A stretch of DNA of 64,000 nt from Pseudomonas nitroreducens. GTDB lineage: Bacteria; Pseudomonadota; Gammaproteobacteria; Pseudomonadales; Pseudomonadaceae. The notes beneath the pieces were generated by a model, which saw only the letters and a program-made list of their open reading frames with translations, was not told the origin of the DNA and did not search any database. Where the stretch lies: the NCBI RefSeq assembly GCF_014204515.1, contig NZ_JACHLI010000038.1:1-64000 (forward strand), written 5' to 3'. Made by a program: the position numbers and the translations under genes. This document shows, in pieces, positions 1 through 10,909 of the stretch (position 1 is its first letter; every line of letters begins with the position of its first letter).

Positions 1-125
1 ACATAGTGGCGCGCCACCTCTAGCTTGAACTTCCCATCATGCCTTGCCATGTGGACCCCTCAGAGTTGGTGTCCAACATCTGGGGGTCAGTTCAGTGAAG
101 GGGGCTTTCCTGAGGCAGCGCAGAC

Positions 126-320
126 TTATGCCAGCGCTTTGAGGTGCCGCCCCGGCTGCAGGGCCAGAAGGGCTTGCTGCATCAGCGGATCATCGTCGAA
201 CCAGCCCTTGGCAGACAGGCCGAATCGGCTTTCCAGCATGGCGCAGATCGCCTCGGCGGCGCTGGCGCGGTCTTCGTTGGCTTCGCGAATTACTTTTTCT
301 ATTTCTTTTCGCAGTTTCAT
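126..320 (-). CDS. Small hypothetical protein (64 aa)
   Basis: I do not recognise this short protein. It begins MKLRKEIEKV, has a charged helical N-terminal half and a C-terminal half with a WFDDDPLMQQALLAL stretch, and has no signal peptide or membrane segment. I chose the ATG at 320; a GTG at 380 would add 20 residues but has no better ribosome site. Codon use resembles the rest of the window. The gene stands alone upstream of another orphan gene on the same strand, so its neighbours say nothing about function. Confidence 0.5.
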   Translation of the reverse strand: MKLRKEIEKVIREANEDRASAAEAICAMLESRFGLSAKGWFDDDPLMQQALLALQPGRHLKALA

Positions 321-563
321 CGTGTCGTGCCTATGGGTAATGAGAACCCCATCCCTGGGCGCTTGGCGGTTTCCGCTCACTACCTGTCGAGGCGCGGTGG
401 GCGGTAGTCGCGGTTGGCTCCCTTATATTCTGTTTTTGTTGCACGAGTGTTCCTACTTTTGAGTAGGAAAAAATTTGATGATGAGCTTGTGCGCGGCGTC
501 TCGGATTTCACCTGTCTCAGGAGCGAGCGCCCGCATTTTGTGGCGCTGCTTCTCGTAAACCGA

Positions 564-917
564 TCAGCCCTCCGGCAACTCCCGGCCGTGGCGTTTGCCC
601 AGCGCGGTCACATAGTCCACGTCCTCATCGCACAGCTGATAGCCCGCCATGTAAGCCGTCATGTCGAATTGGGTGCCGCTCACCTGGGCCTGGCTGTAGG
701 CCGTTTCGTCGTAGGCGGGGAGCTTGTAATGGCTGAGGAATTCGTTGATCAGCGCCGTGCGCTGGGCGTCGCCGACGCTGTAGCCGCCGTCGTAGAACAG
801 CCGGTCGATACAGGTGACGGCGCCCTGGTGGCGCGATTGCGCTTCGTCCAGTTCCAGGGCGTGGGCGCTGCCGGCCAAAGCCAGGCCGAGGGCGAGCAGG
901 GTGGTGCGCAGGTGCAT
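564..917 (-). CDS. Small secreted hypothetical protein (117 aa)
   Basis: The protein begins with a clear Sec signal peptide (MHLRTTLLALGLALAGSAHA, cleavage likely after AHA near residue 20), so the mature part of about 97 residues should be periplasmic or secreted. The mature part has two cysteines (in TCID and QLCDED) that could form a disulfide. The ATG at 917 is preceded by GGAG at a good distance and begins the signal peptide exactly; longer readings upstream are not supported. I do not recognise the family. No operon partner is evident. Confidence 0.65.
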   Translation of the reverse strand: MHLRTTLLALGLALAGSAHALELDEAQSRHQGAVTCIDRLFYDGGYSVGDAQRTALINEFLSHYKLPAYDETAYSQAQVSGTQFDMTAYMAGYQLCDEDVDYVTALGKRHGRELPEG

Positions 918-1276
918 GGGCAGACTCCGTTCTACTGGGTTGAGGATGGCGGCGTTGATCCAGCGCCGTCTCTGGTTGAGCAACGACTGATTCAGCAACG
1001 AAAGCACCCCGCACACGGGCGAGGTTCTTCGTTCATCGAGCAGGGTTCAGCGCCGGCAGCGAGCGCTGCCGAGGGCGTTCAGCAGTGGGGCGGGGAGTGG
1101 TTGAAACGCGAGGCGCACGCTTCGCTGCATCGCGAGTGCGAGCTTGCGCGTGAAGCCGCTGCAGGTCTGGCTGTGCCATGGCGTTTCGTCCCTGAAATCC
1201 CGGTGGTTCCTGCGGGATTCTGCCTGGGGATATGGCAAGCGGCTACTACGCAATCCACAAATTTTCAGCGTGGCCG
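918..1276. other. Intergenic stretch without a convincing gene
   Basis: Short open frames exist on both strands but none has a ribosome site, a recognisable domain or codon bias distinct from GC-rich noise. No strong terminator or repeat was seen. Confidence 0.4.
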
Positions 1277-1498
1277 TCAATCCAGCCAGCTGTGCCACGC
1301 CAGGCGAATGGCGCCGTCCTGCAGGGGCAGCAGGGTGAGGTTCGGGGTCTGGCGCAGGTCGGTGACCAGCTGGCTCCAGGCGGCCGAATCGTCGCTGGGC
1401 TCGCGGCGCAGGGTGATGCCGAGGTTCTTCAGGGTGGTAGGGTCTGCCAGCAGGGCGTTCACGCGGGCGGACAGCTGATTGTAGGTAGCGGCGTGCAT
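1277..1498 (-). CDS. DUF1654-like small protein under LexA control
   Basis: This 73-residue protein (MHAATYNQLSARVNALL...) resembles the short Pseudomonas-restricted DUF1654 family: a YxxLxxRV N-terminus, a central DDSAAWSQL segment and a terminal strand with DGAIRLAW. The function of that family is not known to me. The ATG at 1498 has GGAGG 5-6 bases upstream. A LexA-type palindrome lies 34 bases upstream of the start, so the gene is very likely repressed by LexA and induced by DNA damage. The family assignment is by eye and moderately sure; SOS control is the stronger inference. Confidence 0.65.
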   Translation of the reverse strand: MHAATYNQLSARVNALLADPTTLKNLGITLRREPSDDSAAWSQLVTDLRQTPNLTLLPLQDGAIRLAWHSWLD

Positions 1499-1531
1499 GG
1501 GAGGCCTCCGGTTCGGGGTGGATAGAAAATA

Positions 1532-1547
1532 CTGTATGTAAATACAG
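1532..1547 (-). promoter_or_regulatory. LexA (SOS) box
   Basis: The sequence CTGTATGTAAATACAG fits the gammaproteobacterial LexA consensus (CTG, AT-rich 10 bases, CAG) and is nearly palindromic, extending to ACTGTATG/AATACAGT. It sits 34 bases upstream of the minus-strand gene ending at 1277, where it would overlap the promoter. The divergent plus-strand gene starts over 300 bases away and is less likely to be the target. Confidence 0.85.
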
Positions 1548-1855
1548 TATTTCTTGTAAAGGCCTGCATGACCATCGGTAGGCGGATTTCTGAAGGACGT
1601 GAATCCGCAGGGTTCTGCGACGGCGTTCTGAGTAACGGGTGGCGTTTGTTCGTGGGTGCAGGCAGTGGGACCGTGGGTTGGCGGGTTCGTCTGTAGCTAT
1701 CGTTCTGAAAATGGAACGCTAGAAGCGATTTTTGCCGTCTGGTGGAGGAAGGGTGTCGAAATTAATCTCTCTTCCCATGCAGTGACGCACTGCAAACAAG
1801 TCCAAAACCTTCCCGGCCCAGCCGGTCCCACTGAAAGCAAATCGAGGATTTCACC
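1548..1855. other. Upstream region of the YcaC-type gene
   Basis: This stretch holds the presumed promoter of the plus-strand hydrolase. An AT-richer part (about 1700-1800) could hold the promoter, but I cannot point to a clear -35/-10 pair. No gene is supported. Confidence 0.3.
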
Positions 1856-2485
1856 ATGACCAACGCCACCTACAACCGCCTGGACAAAGACAACGCCGCC
1901 GTACTGCTGGTCGACCACCAGGCCGGTCTGCTCTCGCTGGTGCGCGACATCGATCCGGACAAGTTCAAGAACAACGTGCTGGCGCTGGGCGACCTCGCCA
2001 AGTTCTTCAACCTGCCGACCATTCTCACCACCAGCTTCGAAACCGGCCCCAACGGCCCGCTGGTCCCCGAGCTGAAAGAGCAGTTCCCGGACGCGCCGTA
2101 CATCGCCCGCCCTGGCCAGATCAACGCCTGGGACAACGAAGACTTCGTGAAAGCGGTGAAGGCCACCGGCAAGAAGCAACTGATCATCGCCGGCGTGGTG
2201 ACCGAGGTGTGCGTGGCGTTCCCGGCGCTGTCGGCCCTGGCGGAAGGCTTCGATGTGTTCGTGGTGGCGGATGCCTCCGGCACCTTCAACGAGATGACCC
2301 GCGACGCGGCCTGGCGCCGGATGGAAGCGGCCGGTGCGCAGCTGATGACCTGGTTCGGCGTGGCCTGTGAGCTGCACCGCGACTGGCGCAACGATATCGA
2401 AGGGCTGGCGGCGCTGTGCTCGAACCACATCCCGGACTATCGCAACCTGATGACCAGCTACAACGCGCTCACCGCTGGTAAGTAA
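1856..2485 (+). CDS. ycaC: YcaC-type isochorismatase-family hydrolase
   Basis: This 209-residue cysteine hydrolase belongs to the isochorismatase-like superfamily and is closest to YcaC in length and sequence. It shows the N-terminal VLLVDHQAGLL motif with the catalytic aspartate at residue 20, the family cis-peptide region IIAGVVTEVCV with the nucleophilic cysteine at residue 119, and a compact cytoplasmic alpha/beta fold without signal peptide. The substrate of YcaC proteins is not established. The ATG at 1856 follows a purine-rich site (GAGGA). A strong terminator follows 16 bases after the stop, so it is monocistronic. Confidence 0.88.
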   Translation: MTNATYNRLDKDNAAVLLVDHQAGLLSLVRDIDPDKFKNNVLALGDLAKFFNLPTILTTSFETGPNGPLVPELKEQFPDAPYIARPGQINAWDNEDFVKAVKATGKKQLIIAGVVTEVCVAFPALSALAEGFDVFVVADASGTFNEMTRDAAWRRMEAAGAQLMTWFGVACELHRDWRNDIEGLAALCSNHIPDYRNLMTSYNALTAGK

Positions 2486-2500
2486 GCGTTCGCTGAAATG

Positions 2501-2533
2501 AAAACCGGAGCCTCCCGTGGGGCTCCGGTTTTT
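2501..2533 (+). terminator. Rho-independent terminator of ycaC
   Basis: AACCGGAGCC pairs with GGCTCCGGTT around a short loop and is followed by a T run, directly after the hydrolase stop codon. Confidence 0.9.
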
Positions 2534-2631
2534 GTGCTTTTCGTAGGACCGAGGGGGACGCCCAGTCCTTGCTCGCGAACCACTGCGCGGCGGGATTCGC
2601 TGTCACCGGTAAATGCCTTTGCCCCATGCCG

Positions 2632-2662
2632 GCGTAGGAGCGGACTACGTTCGCAATGTGCC
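2632..2662. repeat. REP-like element (degenerate)
   Basis: GTAGGAGCGGACTACGTTCGC is a variant of the Pseudomonas REP pattern GTAGGAGCGRRCTTGYTCGC, whose inner part forms a small stem-loop. Confidence 0.6.
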
Positions 2663-2744
2663 TGCCTCGCGCCGGGTTTACTGTGCGGCTCCGGCGTGTG
2701 CGCTGGGCGGGCTTTTGGTGGGGCGGAGCTTCTCCGCGAATGCT

Positions 2745-3050
2745 CTAGCTTGGGTGTTTCTGCGCCGCTTCGGCGTGCGCGCGGACTTCCTGTTTCGCCC
2801 CCTCGGGCGAGTCCCTTTTGTCAAACGCCACAAAAGGAACCAAAAGGTCTTGCCCCGGACATCCGGTTTTTCGCTTAGGCGAAAAATACCCTCGTTGAAG
2901 CGCAGTTTCAGGGGCCCGCCGCGAAGGGCCATCCCTGGCCCATCGCGGCTCTCGCGACATCCATGTCGCTCAACCCCTGAAACTCCGCTTCAACGAGGCC
3001 TCCTGAACGGGGCGTTCGGAGTGCGCGGGTGTTTCTCTGGAAGACTTTCA
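2745..3050 (+). repeat. ~300-bp non-coding element, copy 1
   Basis: This block is an imperfect reverse complement of the block at 3478-3775, sharing in order: CTTCGGCGTGCGCGCGG, TTTCGCCCCCTCGGGCGA, a CATCCGG-TTTTTCGC hairpin, CGCCGCGAAGGGCCATCCC, a CATCCATG stem with flanking CCCCTGAAACTCCG, GGCCTCCTGAA and a terminal CTGGAAGACYTT. Frames through it do not resemble any known protein, differ between copies, and are not in coding phase with conserved changes. It ends directly at a hexanucleotide repeat. I think it is a dispersed non-coding element of unknown function. Confidence 0.65.
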
Positions 3051-3104
<54 letters not shown>

Positions 3105-3121
3105 AACCGGTGCCGCGTCTT

Positions 3122-3425
3122 CCTCGTAGGAGCGGACTCCGTCCGCGATCAGAATCCCACCCCGCATCGATATCTCACCGGAGCACGAACGTAGGATGGG
3201 TCGGGCGGCGTTCCGCGAGCTTGCGATACCCATGCTGTTCTCACGCGGGAATCGATGGGTATCGCAAGCGCCACGCCGCAAGATCCAAGCGTTCGCCGGG
3301 AGTGCCGGCAGAGTGCGGTTCGCGAGCAAGCTCGCTCCTACAATTGCGCGCTGTGCATCGGCGTTCCCTGGGCAGACCGAATGCCGCCGCGAGGGATTTC
3401 GCGGACAAGGTCCGCTCCTACGGAA
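3122..3425. repeat. REP elements and a GGATGGGT palindrome
   Basis: REP-type units lie at about 3125-3149 (plus), 3316-3343 (minus) and 3395-3421 (minus). Between them, 3193-3262 holds the GTAGGATGGGT...GCGATACCCAT...GATGGGTATCGC palindrome that recurs near 17.0, 53.5 and 54.7 kb. No gene is supported here. Confidence 0.7.
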
Positions 3426-3477
3426 ACACCGCACCACGCCGCGCCACAGTGCGCGCCCTTGCTCCTGCTCTTGCCCT

Positions 3478-3775
3478 TAAGGTCTTCCAGCGAAACATCC
3501 ACACGCGCTGAAGTGCCCCTTTCAGGAGGCCGAAGGTGAACGGAGTTTCAGGGGGAGAGCGGCATGGATGCCGCGCAAGCCGCGACTGGCCAGGGATGGC
3601 CCTTCGCGGCGGCCCCCTGAAACTCCGAGGAACCGAGGGTACTTTTCGCGAAGCGAAAAGCCGGATGGCAGGGGCGAAGACCTTTGCCCACTTTGGGTCT
3701 TTCCAAAGTGGGTCGCCCGAGGGGGCGAAACACGATGCCCGCGCGCACGCCGAAGCGACGCTGGAATACCCAAGC
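3478..3775 (-). repeat. ~300-bp non-coding element, copy 2 (inverted)
   Basis: This is the inverted partner of 2745-3050. Just outside its end (3455-3479), read on the minus strand, lies a degenerate purine-rich hexamer array (AAGGGC AAGAGC AGGAGC AAGGGC), equivalent in position to the GAGCCA array beside copy 1. A REP unit at about 3818-3846 and a half GGATGGGT palindrome (3880-3915) follow. Confidence 0.65.
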
Positions 3776-3908
3776 CAACGCAGCAGGCCGGAGCGAAAGA
3801 AAGCACCGGCCCTGCCGGCGGATCGCGGACAGAGTCCGCTCCTACGGGAACGCCCGCGTGTCGACGGGGGAGAGCAGAGCGATGGGTATCGCTCCGCTCC
3901 ACACCATC

Positions 3909-4376
3909 CTACGTCGTGCTTTCCTGCTCGACGCTCAGCTCGGGCCAGCTGCGGAACGGCACCCAGACCACGCCCTGCCATTTCAATACCGATAACGTCG
4001 TCGTCCCCCTCAGGATTTCCCGCCTCGGTTCACCGGCATCCATCCGATGCTGGTCCCGCAACGTCGGAATCACATGCTGCGACAACCATTGCCGGACGCT
4101 GCGATTCTCCGGATGGAAGTAGTGAATCAGCGCCGCATACACCGCCGACTCGCTGATCAGCAGCTCATCGAGGTAATCGCCGCTGCCATCGCGCATCCAG
4201 GCGCGGCGGAACTGGTCGTCGTCGAGGTTGCGTTCCACGCGCTCGGCCAGGTAGGGCGAACCGATCAGCCGGCCCAGGTCGTGGGCGCAGAACCAGCATT
4301 GGTCTTCCAGCAGCACGGCGCGCAGCAGGCGCTTGTGGCGGATGAATTCGGTAGGGATCAGGAACTCTTCAGACAT
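3909..4376 (-). CDS. Bro-N domain protein (phage antirepressor-like)
   Basis: This 155-residue protein carries a Bro-N-like domain: residues 10-60 contain IRHKRLLRAVLLEDQCWFCAHDLGRLIGS, which matches the pattern of a short strand, W-F-x-A-x-D-L and an L-I-G-S turn seen in BRO and phage antirepressor N-termini. A SAVYAALIHYFHPENRSVRQWL segment near residues 75-97 fits the second half of that domain (normally R-x-W). There is no C-terminal KilA-C or ANT domain, so it is a single-domain form. Such proteins bind DNA. It is an isolated gene next to a low-GC gene and structured repeats, which suggests a prophage-derived or domesticated regulator. Confidence 0.7.
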   Translation of the reverse strand: MSEEFLIPTEFIRHKRLLRAVLLEDQCWFCAHDLGRLIGSPYLAERVERNLDDDQFRRAWMRDGSGDYLDELLISESAVYAALIHYFHPENRSVRQWLSQHVIPTLRDQHRMDAGEPRREILRGTTTLSVLKWQGVVWVPFRSWPELSVEQESTT

Positions 4377-4463
4377 GGCGCACCTCCGCGAAGGAGGAAG
4401 AAGAGGGCGGGTACAGCGAAGCGTCTTCGGGGCGAAGGCTGGGGGTGACAGGCATTTCCATTA

Positions 4464-4680
4464 CCTCTACTTGAATTGACCAGCTTTCTTAGGGCTGGGG
4501 AGTCGGGAGCTAAGAAACCCCAAGTAGAGGGCCGGACGTATTCCCCTTTCGGGTCTTGTATTAGCCCACTCCCGACATAGCAGAGGTTTTTCGAGGACGA
4601 ATGAATCCAGCGTGCTCGAAAAAGCCGCTTAACTTTCGGGAGCGGTCAGGCCGCTACTTGAGGCGTTTCTTAGGCGCCGG
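4464..4680. repeat. Structured non-coding stretch with alternating repeat motifs
   Basis: This stretch lies upstream of the Bro-N gene (which reads leftward). It holds a nested hairpin: CCTCTACTTG (4464-4473) with CAAGTAGAGG (4521-4530), and inside it TTTCTTAG (4485-4492) with CTAAGAAA (4510-4517). The loop sequence GTCGGGAG (4502-4509) is complementary to CTCCCGAC (4569-4576), a possible pseudoknot. A further 9-bp inverted repeat is TTTTTCGAG (4587-4595) with CTCGAAAAA (4615-4623). The CTACTTG plus TTTCTTAG pair recurs at 4654-4674. It may be an RNA, a leader or a protein-binding array. Confidence 0.55.
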
Positions 4681-4833
4681 GCGAGAGGGTAGGGGCTTGG
4701 TTGGCTCGGGTCAACCGTGTGTGCATCTGAAGTGATTCTGCCTAGGTGTCCGAGCACTAGGTCGAGGCTGAACTGGATGGCTGCTCGATCAGGTAACGCT
4801 TGAAGTGAATTTCTAAAGCGTATCAGCCATGGC

Positions 4834-5718
4834 CTATTTACTTTCTGTGCGAGGAAGGCGAGATGTGATCTCTAGTAGTAATTTTTTGTATGAATTAAAA
4901 ACTTCTATAGTTTTTTTGATCTCGGTGTCAATTGTTAGAAGTGTTTCCGAAGGATTTAGTGGGCTGGTCCCCCCTATTCCGTAGGTTACAGATTTTTTGC
5001 TAGGGTCTTCTAGCACTAAATAGCTTCCATCTTGCTGTTCTGATCTGTAAGTTGAGTTCGTGATTTCTCTAGTGACGAAATTTGTTTCGCCTATCTCGAT
5101 TCGTGGGGAAATTCCATGGCTGGCCAGATTTCGGAAGTTATAGGTTTTCTTTTTATAGTTGTTATCGTCAAGCCTGCTGAGGCTGGTTAGAAAGCCTTGA
5201 GCTTCTTTCCAGTTTCCCACCATTCCTAATCTCTTTAGTTGCTTTTCTCTATCTGGGCGGGTAAGGAATCCGCGTTTGTCTGAATCGAGTTTGTCTTCAT
5301 ACTTTTCGATAAGTTGAAGGTTGGCTTGATGTAGTGCAGTTGTGGCAATGGTTCCAAATCTATCTCTTGTGGCACTTGGTTGTAGTAAACAGTATTGAGA
5401 TAAGCTTTCTATATAAATGTTTCTGATAGTCCAGGCGTCTTTGAGTTTGAAGGAGGATATTGCACGCTCCCAGCATTTCCAATGTTTTTCTGTGTTATAC
5501 CATTGGTGGATTTTGTTGATCGCCTCTTTGAGGTCTCCAGAGATGCTTATCTCCATGAGTGGTATGTGCCACTCGTGCTCTTTAATTGCTTCGCATATTT
5601 CATATTGGAGGGGGTAGAATTCTTCGTGCTTGAATTTATCCATCTCGTCGAGAAACTTATCGTTCGCCCTTTCAAGTAATGATCTTTGGCTCTTTGATTT
5701 TGGGTATTTACATCTCAT
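4834..5718 (-). CDS. HEPN-like protein, AT-rich, probably acquired
   Basis: This 294-residue protein is much richer in A+T, Lys, Asn and Ile than its neighbours and uses codons rare in the rest of the window, a sign of horizontal transfer. It is largely alpha-helical by composition. The segment NFRNLASHG (about residues 195-203) gives R-x4-H, the catalytic signature of HEPN ribonucleases; a Cthe_2314-like HEPN assignment is possible. No nucleotidyltransferase antitoxin partner is adjacent. I chose the ATG at 5718 because GGAG lies 9 bases upstream; ATG 5733 and GTG 5748 fall in or beside the nrdB terminator and lack ribosome sites. The function is unproven. Confidence 0.65.
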   Translation of the reverse strand: MRCKYPKSKSQRSLLERANDKFLDEMDKFKHEEFYPLQYEICEAIKEHEWHIPLMEISISGDLKEAINKIHQWYNTEKHWKCWERAISSFKLKDAWTIRNIYIESLSQYCLLQPSATRDRFGTIATTALHQANLQLIEKYEDKLDSDKRGFLTRPDREKQLKRLGMVGNWKEAQGFLTSLSRLDDNNYKKKTYNFRNLASHGISPRIEIGETNFVTREITNSTYRSEQQDGSYLVLEDPSKKSVTYGIGGTSPLNPSETLLTIDTEIKKTIEVFNSYKKLLLEITSRLPRTESK

Positions 5719-5733
5719 GTTTGAGTTCTCCAT

Positions 5734-5760
5734 AAAAAAGCCCCGCACTAGGCGGGGCTC
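5734..5760 (-). terminator. Terminator downstream of nrdB
   Basis: On the minus strand GAGCCCCGC and GCGGGGCTTTTTT form a GC-rich hairpin followed by six T residues, 87 bases after the nrdB stop. It would isolate the acquired gene downstream from nrdAB transcription. Confidence 0.85.
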
Positions 5761-5846
5761 TTCGCTTTCTAATCACTGCCCCAACATTCCATTTCGGGTT
5801 ACAGCGTTTCTAATGGTCTTGACTTGCGGTCTTTCTACTACTTCCG

Positions 5847-7094
5847 TCAGTCCCAGCTCAGCGCGCCGCCGGTCTGGTACTCGATCACGCGGGTCTCGAA
5901 GAAGTTCTTCTCTTTCTTCAAGTCCATGATTTCGCTCATCCACGGGAACGGGTTGCTGGTGCCCGGGTATTCTTCTTTGAGGCCGATCTGGGTCAGGCGG
6001 CGGTTGGCGATGAACTTGAGGTAGTCCTCCATCATCGCGGCGTTCATGCCCAGTACGCCACGCGGCATGGTGTCGCGAGCGTATTCGATCTCCAGCTGGG
6101 TGCCCTGGAGGATCATCTGGGTGGCCTCGTCCTTCATCTGGGCATCCCACAGGTGCGGGTTTTCGATCTTGATCTGGTTGATCACGTCGATGCCGAAGTT
6201 CAGGTGCATGGATTCGTCGCGCAGGATGTACTGGAACTGCTCGGCGGTGCCGGTCATCTTGTTGCGGCGGCCCATGGAGAGGATCTGGGTGAAGCCGCAG
6301 TAGAAGAAGATGCCTTCCAGAACGCAGTAGTAGGCGATCAGGTTGCGCAGGAACTGGCGGTCGGTCTCAGGCGTTCCGGTTTCGAACTTCGGATCGGAGA
6401 TCGAGCGGGTGTACTTCAGGCCCCAGGAGGCTTTCTTCGCGACCGAAGGAATCTCGTGGTACATGTTGAAGATTTCGCCCTCGTCCATGCCCAGCGACTC
6501 GATGCAGTACTGGTAGGCGTGGGTGTGGATCGCTTCTTCGAAGGCCTGGCGCAGGATGTACTGGCGGCACTCGGGGTTGGTGATCAGGCGGTAGACGGCC
6601 AGCACCAGGTTGTTGGCGACCAGGGAGTCGGCGGTGGAGAAGAAGCCGAGGTTGCGCATGACGATGCGGCGCTCGTCTTCACTGAGGCCGTCCTTGCTCT
6701 TCCACAGGGCAATGTCGGCGTTCATGTTCACTTCCTGGGGCATCCAGTGGTTGGCGCAACCATCCAGATACTTCTGCCAGGCCCAGTCGTACTTGAAGGG
6801 TACGAGCTGGTTGAGGTCGGCGCGGGCGTTGATCATCTGCTTGTCGCCGACCTGTACGCGGGCGGCGGAGCCTTCGAGATCGTCCAGGCCTTCCTGGATG
6901 TCCAGGGCGTCGAGGGCCTGCTTGGCGCGGGCGACGGCGTCGGAGTCGTCGGCGGATACGGCGCGCGCTTCTTCGACGGAGCCGGCGGCGTCGGCGTCGA
7001 GTTTGTCAGCGTTCTGCGCGGCGGCCTGGGCGACGGCCGGTGCGGCCTTGGCTTCGGTGGCGTCTTCTTTGTCGAATTCGTCCCAGCTCAGCAT
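5847..7094 (-). CDS. nrdB: Ribonucleoside-diphosphate reductase class Ia, beta subunit
   Basis: NrdB carries the diiron-tyrosyl radical that starts ribonucleotide reduction in complex with NrdA, making dNDPs from NDPs under aerobic conditions. The 415-residue protein has the expected helical bundle: RNLGFFSTADSLV, the FEEAIHTHAYQYC iron-ligand helix, and RDESMHLNFG near residue 293. Compared with E. coli NrdB (376 aa) it has an Ala/Asp-rich N-terminal extension of about 60 residues, typical of Pseudomonas. The ATG at 7094 has GGAG upstream. It lies 332 bases downstream of nrdA on the same strand and ends in a strong terminator. Confidence 0.97.
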   Translation of the reverse strand: MLSWDEFDKEDATEAKAAPAVAQAAAQNADKLDADAAGSVEEARAVSADDSDAVARAKQALDALDIQEGLDDLEGSAARVQVGDKQMINARADLNQLVPFKYDWAWQKYLDGCANHWMPQEVNMNADIALWKSKDGLSEDERRIVMRNLGFFSTADSLVANNLVLAVYRLITNPECRQYILRQAFEEAIHTHAYQYCIESLGMDEGEIFNMYHEIPSVAKKASWGLKYTRSISDPKFETGTPETDRQFLRNLIAYYCVLEGIFFYCGFTQILSMGRRNKMTGTAEQFQYILRDESMHLNFGIDVINQIKIENPHLWDAQMKDEATQMILQGTQLEIEYARDTMPRGVLGMNAAMMEDYLKFIANRRLTQIGLKEEYPGTSNPFPWMSEIMDLKKEKNFFETRVIEYQTGGALSWD

Positions 7095-7426
7095 GGGTCC
7101 TCTCCTGTTCTGGATGGCCGTTCTGTAGCGGCCTGATGTCTGGTGGCGTGTGGTGCACGCTAAGAGCTTGTGCGTCTTCCTTCCTGCGCGGTGCGCGGCG
7201 GAGGAGGCTGTTGTTCGTCAGGGAGGAGGGGCCTTGAAGGGCCCCTCACCCTAGCCCTCTCCCAGGGGGAGAGGGGACTGTGAAGCTGCGGAGTTCTGGC
7301 GGTGCCTCGGAGCGAGGCCGCGCTAGGCGCCTGGTAGGTCGGAGCCCCTGAGCGTACGACTGTACGTGATGGGGGCCGACCTGCCGGGCAACGACGCGCG
7401 GACCGTTCCGAGGACCGCTTGCCCCC
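7095..7426. repeat. nrdA-nrdB gap with a CCTCTCCC-type repeat
   Basis: The gap has no gene. At 7232-7286 it holds one unit of the family CCCTCACCCTAGCCCTCTCCC...GGGAGAGGGG found as pairs elsewhere in the window. A second imperfect palindrome (about 7335-7395, CAGGTAGGTCGG...GGCCGACCTGCC) follows. Confidence 0.65.
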
Positions 7427-10315
<2,889 letters not shown>

Positions 10316-10500
10316 GGGTGGTGTTCTCCACGTTCTCGTAATTGGTGTGTTGCGTGGTGCCCGGGGGCACCGTCCCGAAAATAAAGAGCGAAAAGAGCGA
10401 AAGCCCGCGGCAGGACCGCAAGCTGGAATTCATCTGGAACAGGGGGAATGACCCGAAGCGCCTCCCTGGCCCGACTCGGGTGCCGGCTTTACGGGCCGGG

Positions 10501-10518
10501 ACCACAATACCTAGTGGT
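10501..10518. promoter_or_regulatory. Candidate NrdR box (weaker copy)
   Basis: ACCACAATACCTAGTGGT matches most positions of the NrdR consensus ACACWATATATWGTGT and has 5-bp inverted ends. It is 186 bases upstream of the nrdA start. NrdR boxes normally act in pairs; I could not find a convincing partner at the usual 15-16 base spacing. Confidence 0.5.
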
Positions 10519-10777
10519 GTTGAACGTTACGTTGCAACACCCGTACCGCATTTCCATCGACATGAATCGCTCCTTGCGGGCAGGGCCGCCTGGCACATCA
10601 GACCGTCTGGAATACGTTGTGGTGGAACCGGAGGAGCCGTGGAACGGGCTCGGGATTTCGACTTTCTTCTTGTGTCCGGTTCATCGCCGCAACCCCAAGA
10701 TGTAGGGGTATGCCGCAACGGGGATACAAGATAATGCGCTATGGGGGTGTTTGCAAGGCGGGCGGCGGGGGAAAAGC

Positions 10778-10786
10778 TGTGGATAA
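10778..10786 (-). promoter_or_regulatory. DnaA box
   Basis: TGTGGATAA is the exact reverse complement of the consensus DnaA 9-mer TTATCCACA. DnaA-dependent control of nrdAB is established in E. coli, so a site upstream of nrdA is meaningful; a single site remains suggestive only. Confidence 0.6.
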
Positions 10787-10909
10787 AATGTGCATGGAAT
10801 GTGGGTGAAGCGGGGTAACTCGCGCTATCCCTGATGTTGTCTGCCTTTCACCGTTCGTCGTGGTTGGTGAGAGATTTTTCTGACGCATCGGAGGCGCTGT
10901 GTGGGAAGG

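Noticed and set aside
4464..4680. tRNA or phage attachment site
   Set aside because: No cloverleaf with an anticodon arm and TTCRA loop could be drawn, and no matching direct repeat was found at the far side of the acquired gene.
5719..5748. Earlier start codons (GTG 5748, ATG 5733) for the HEPN-like gene
   Set aside because: Both fall in or at the T run of the nrdB terminator and lack a ribosome site; ATG 5718 has GGAG at 9 bases.
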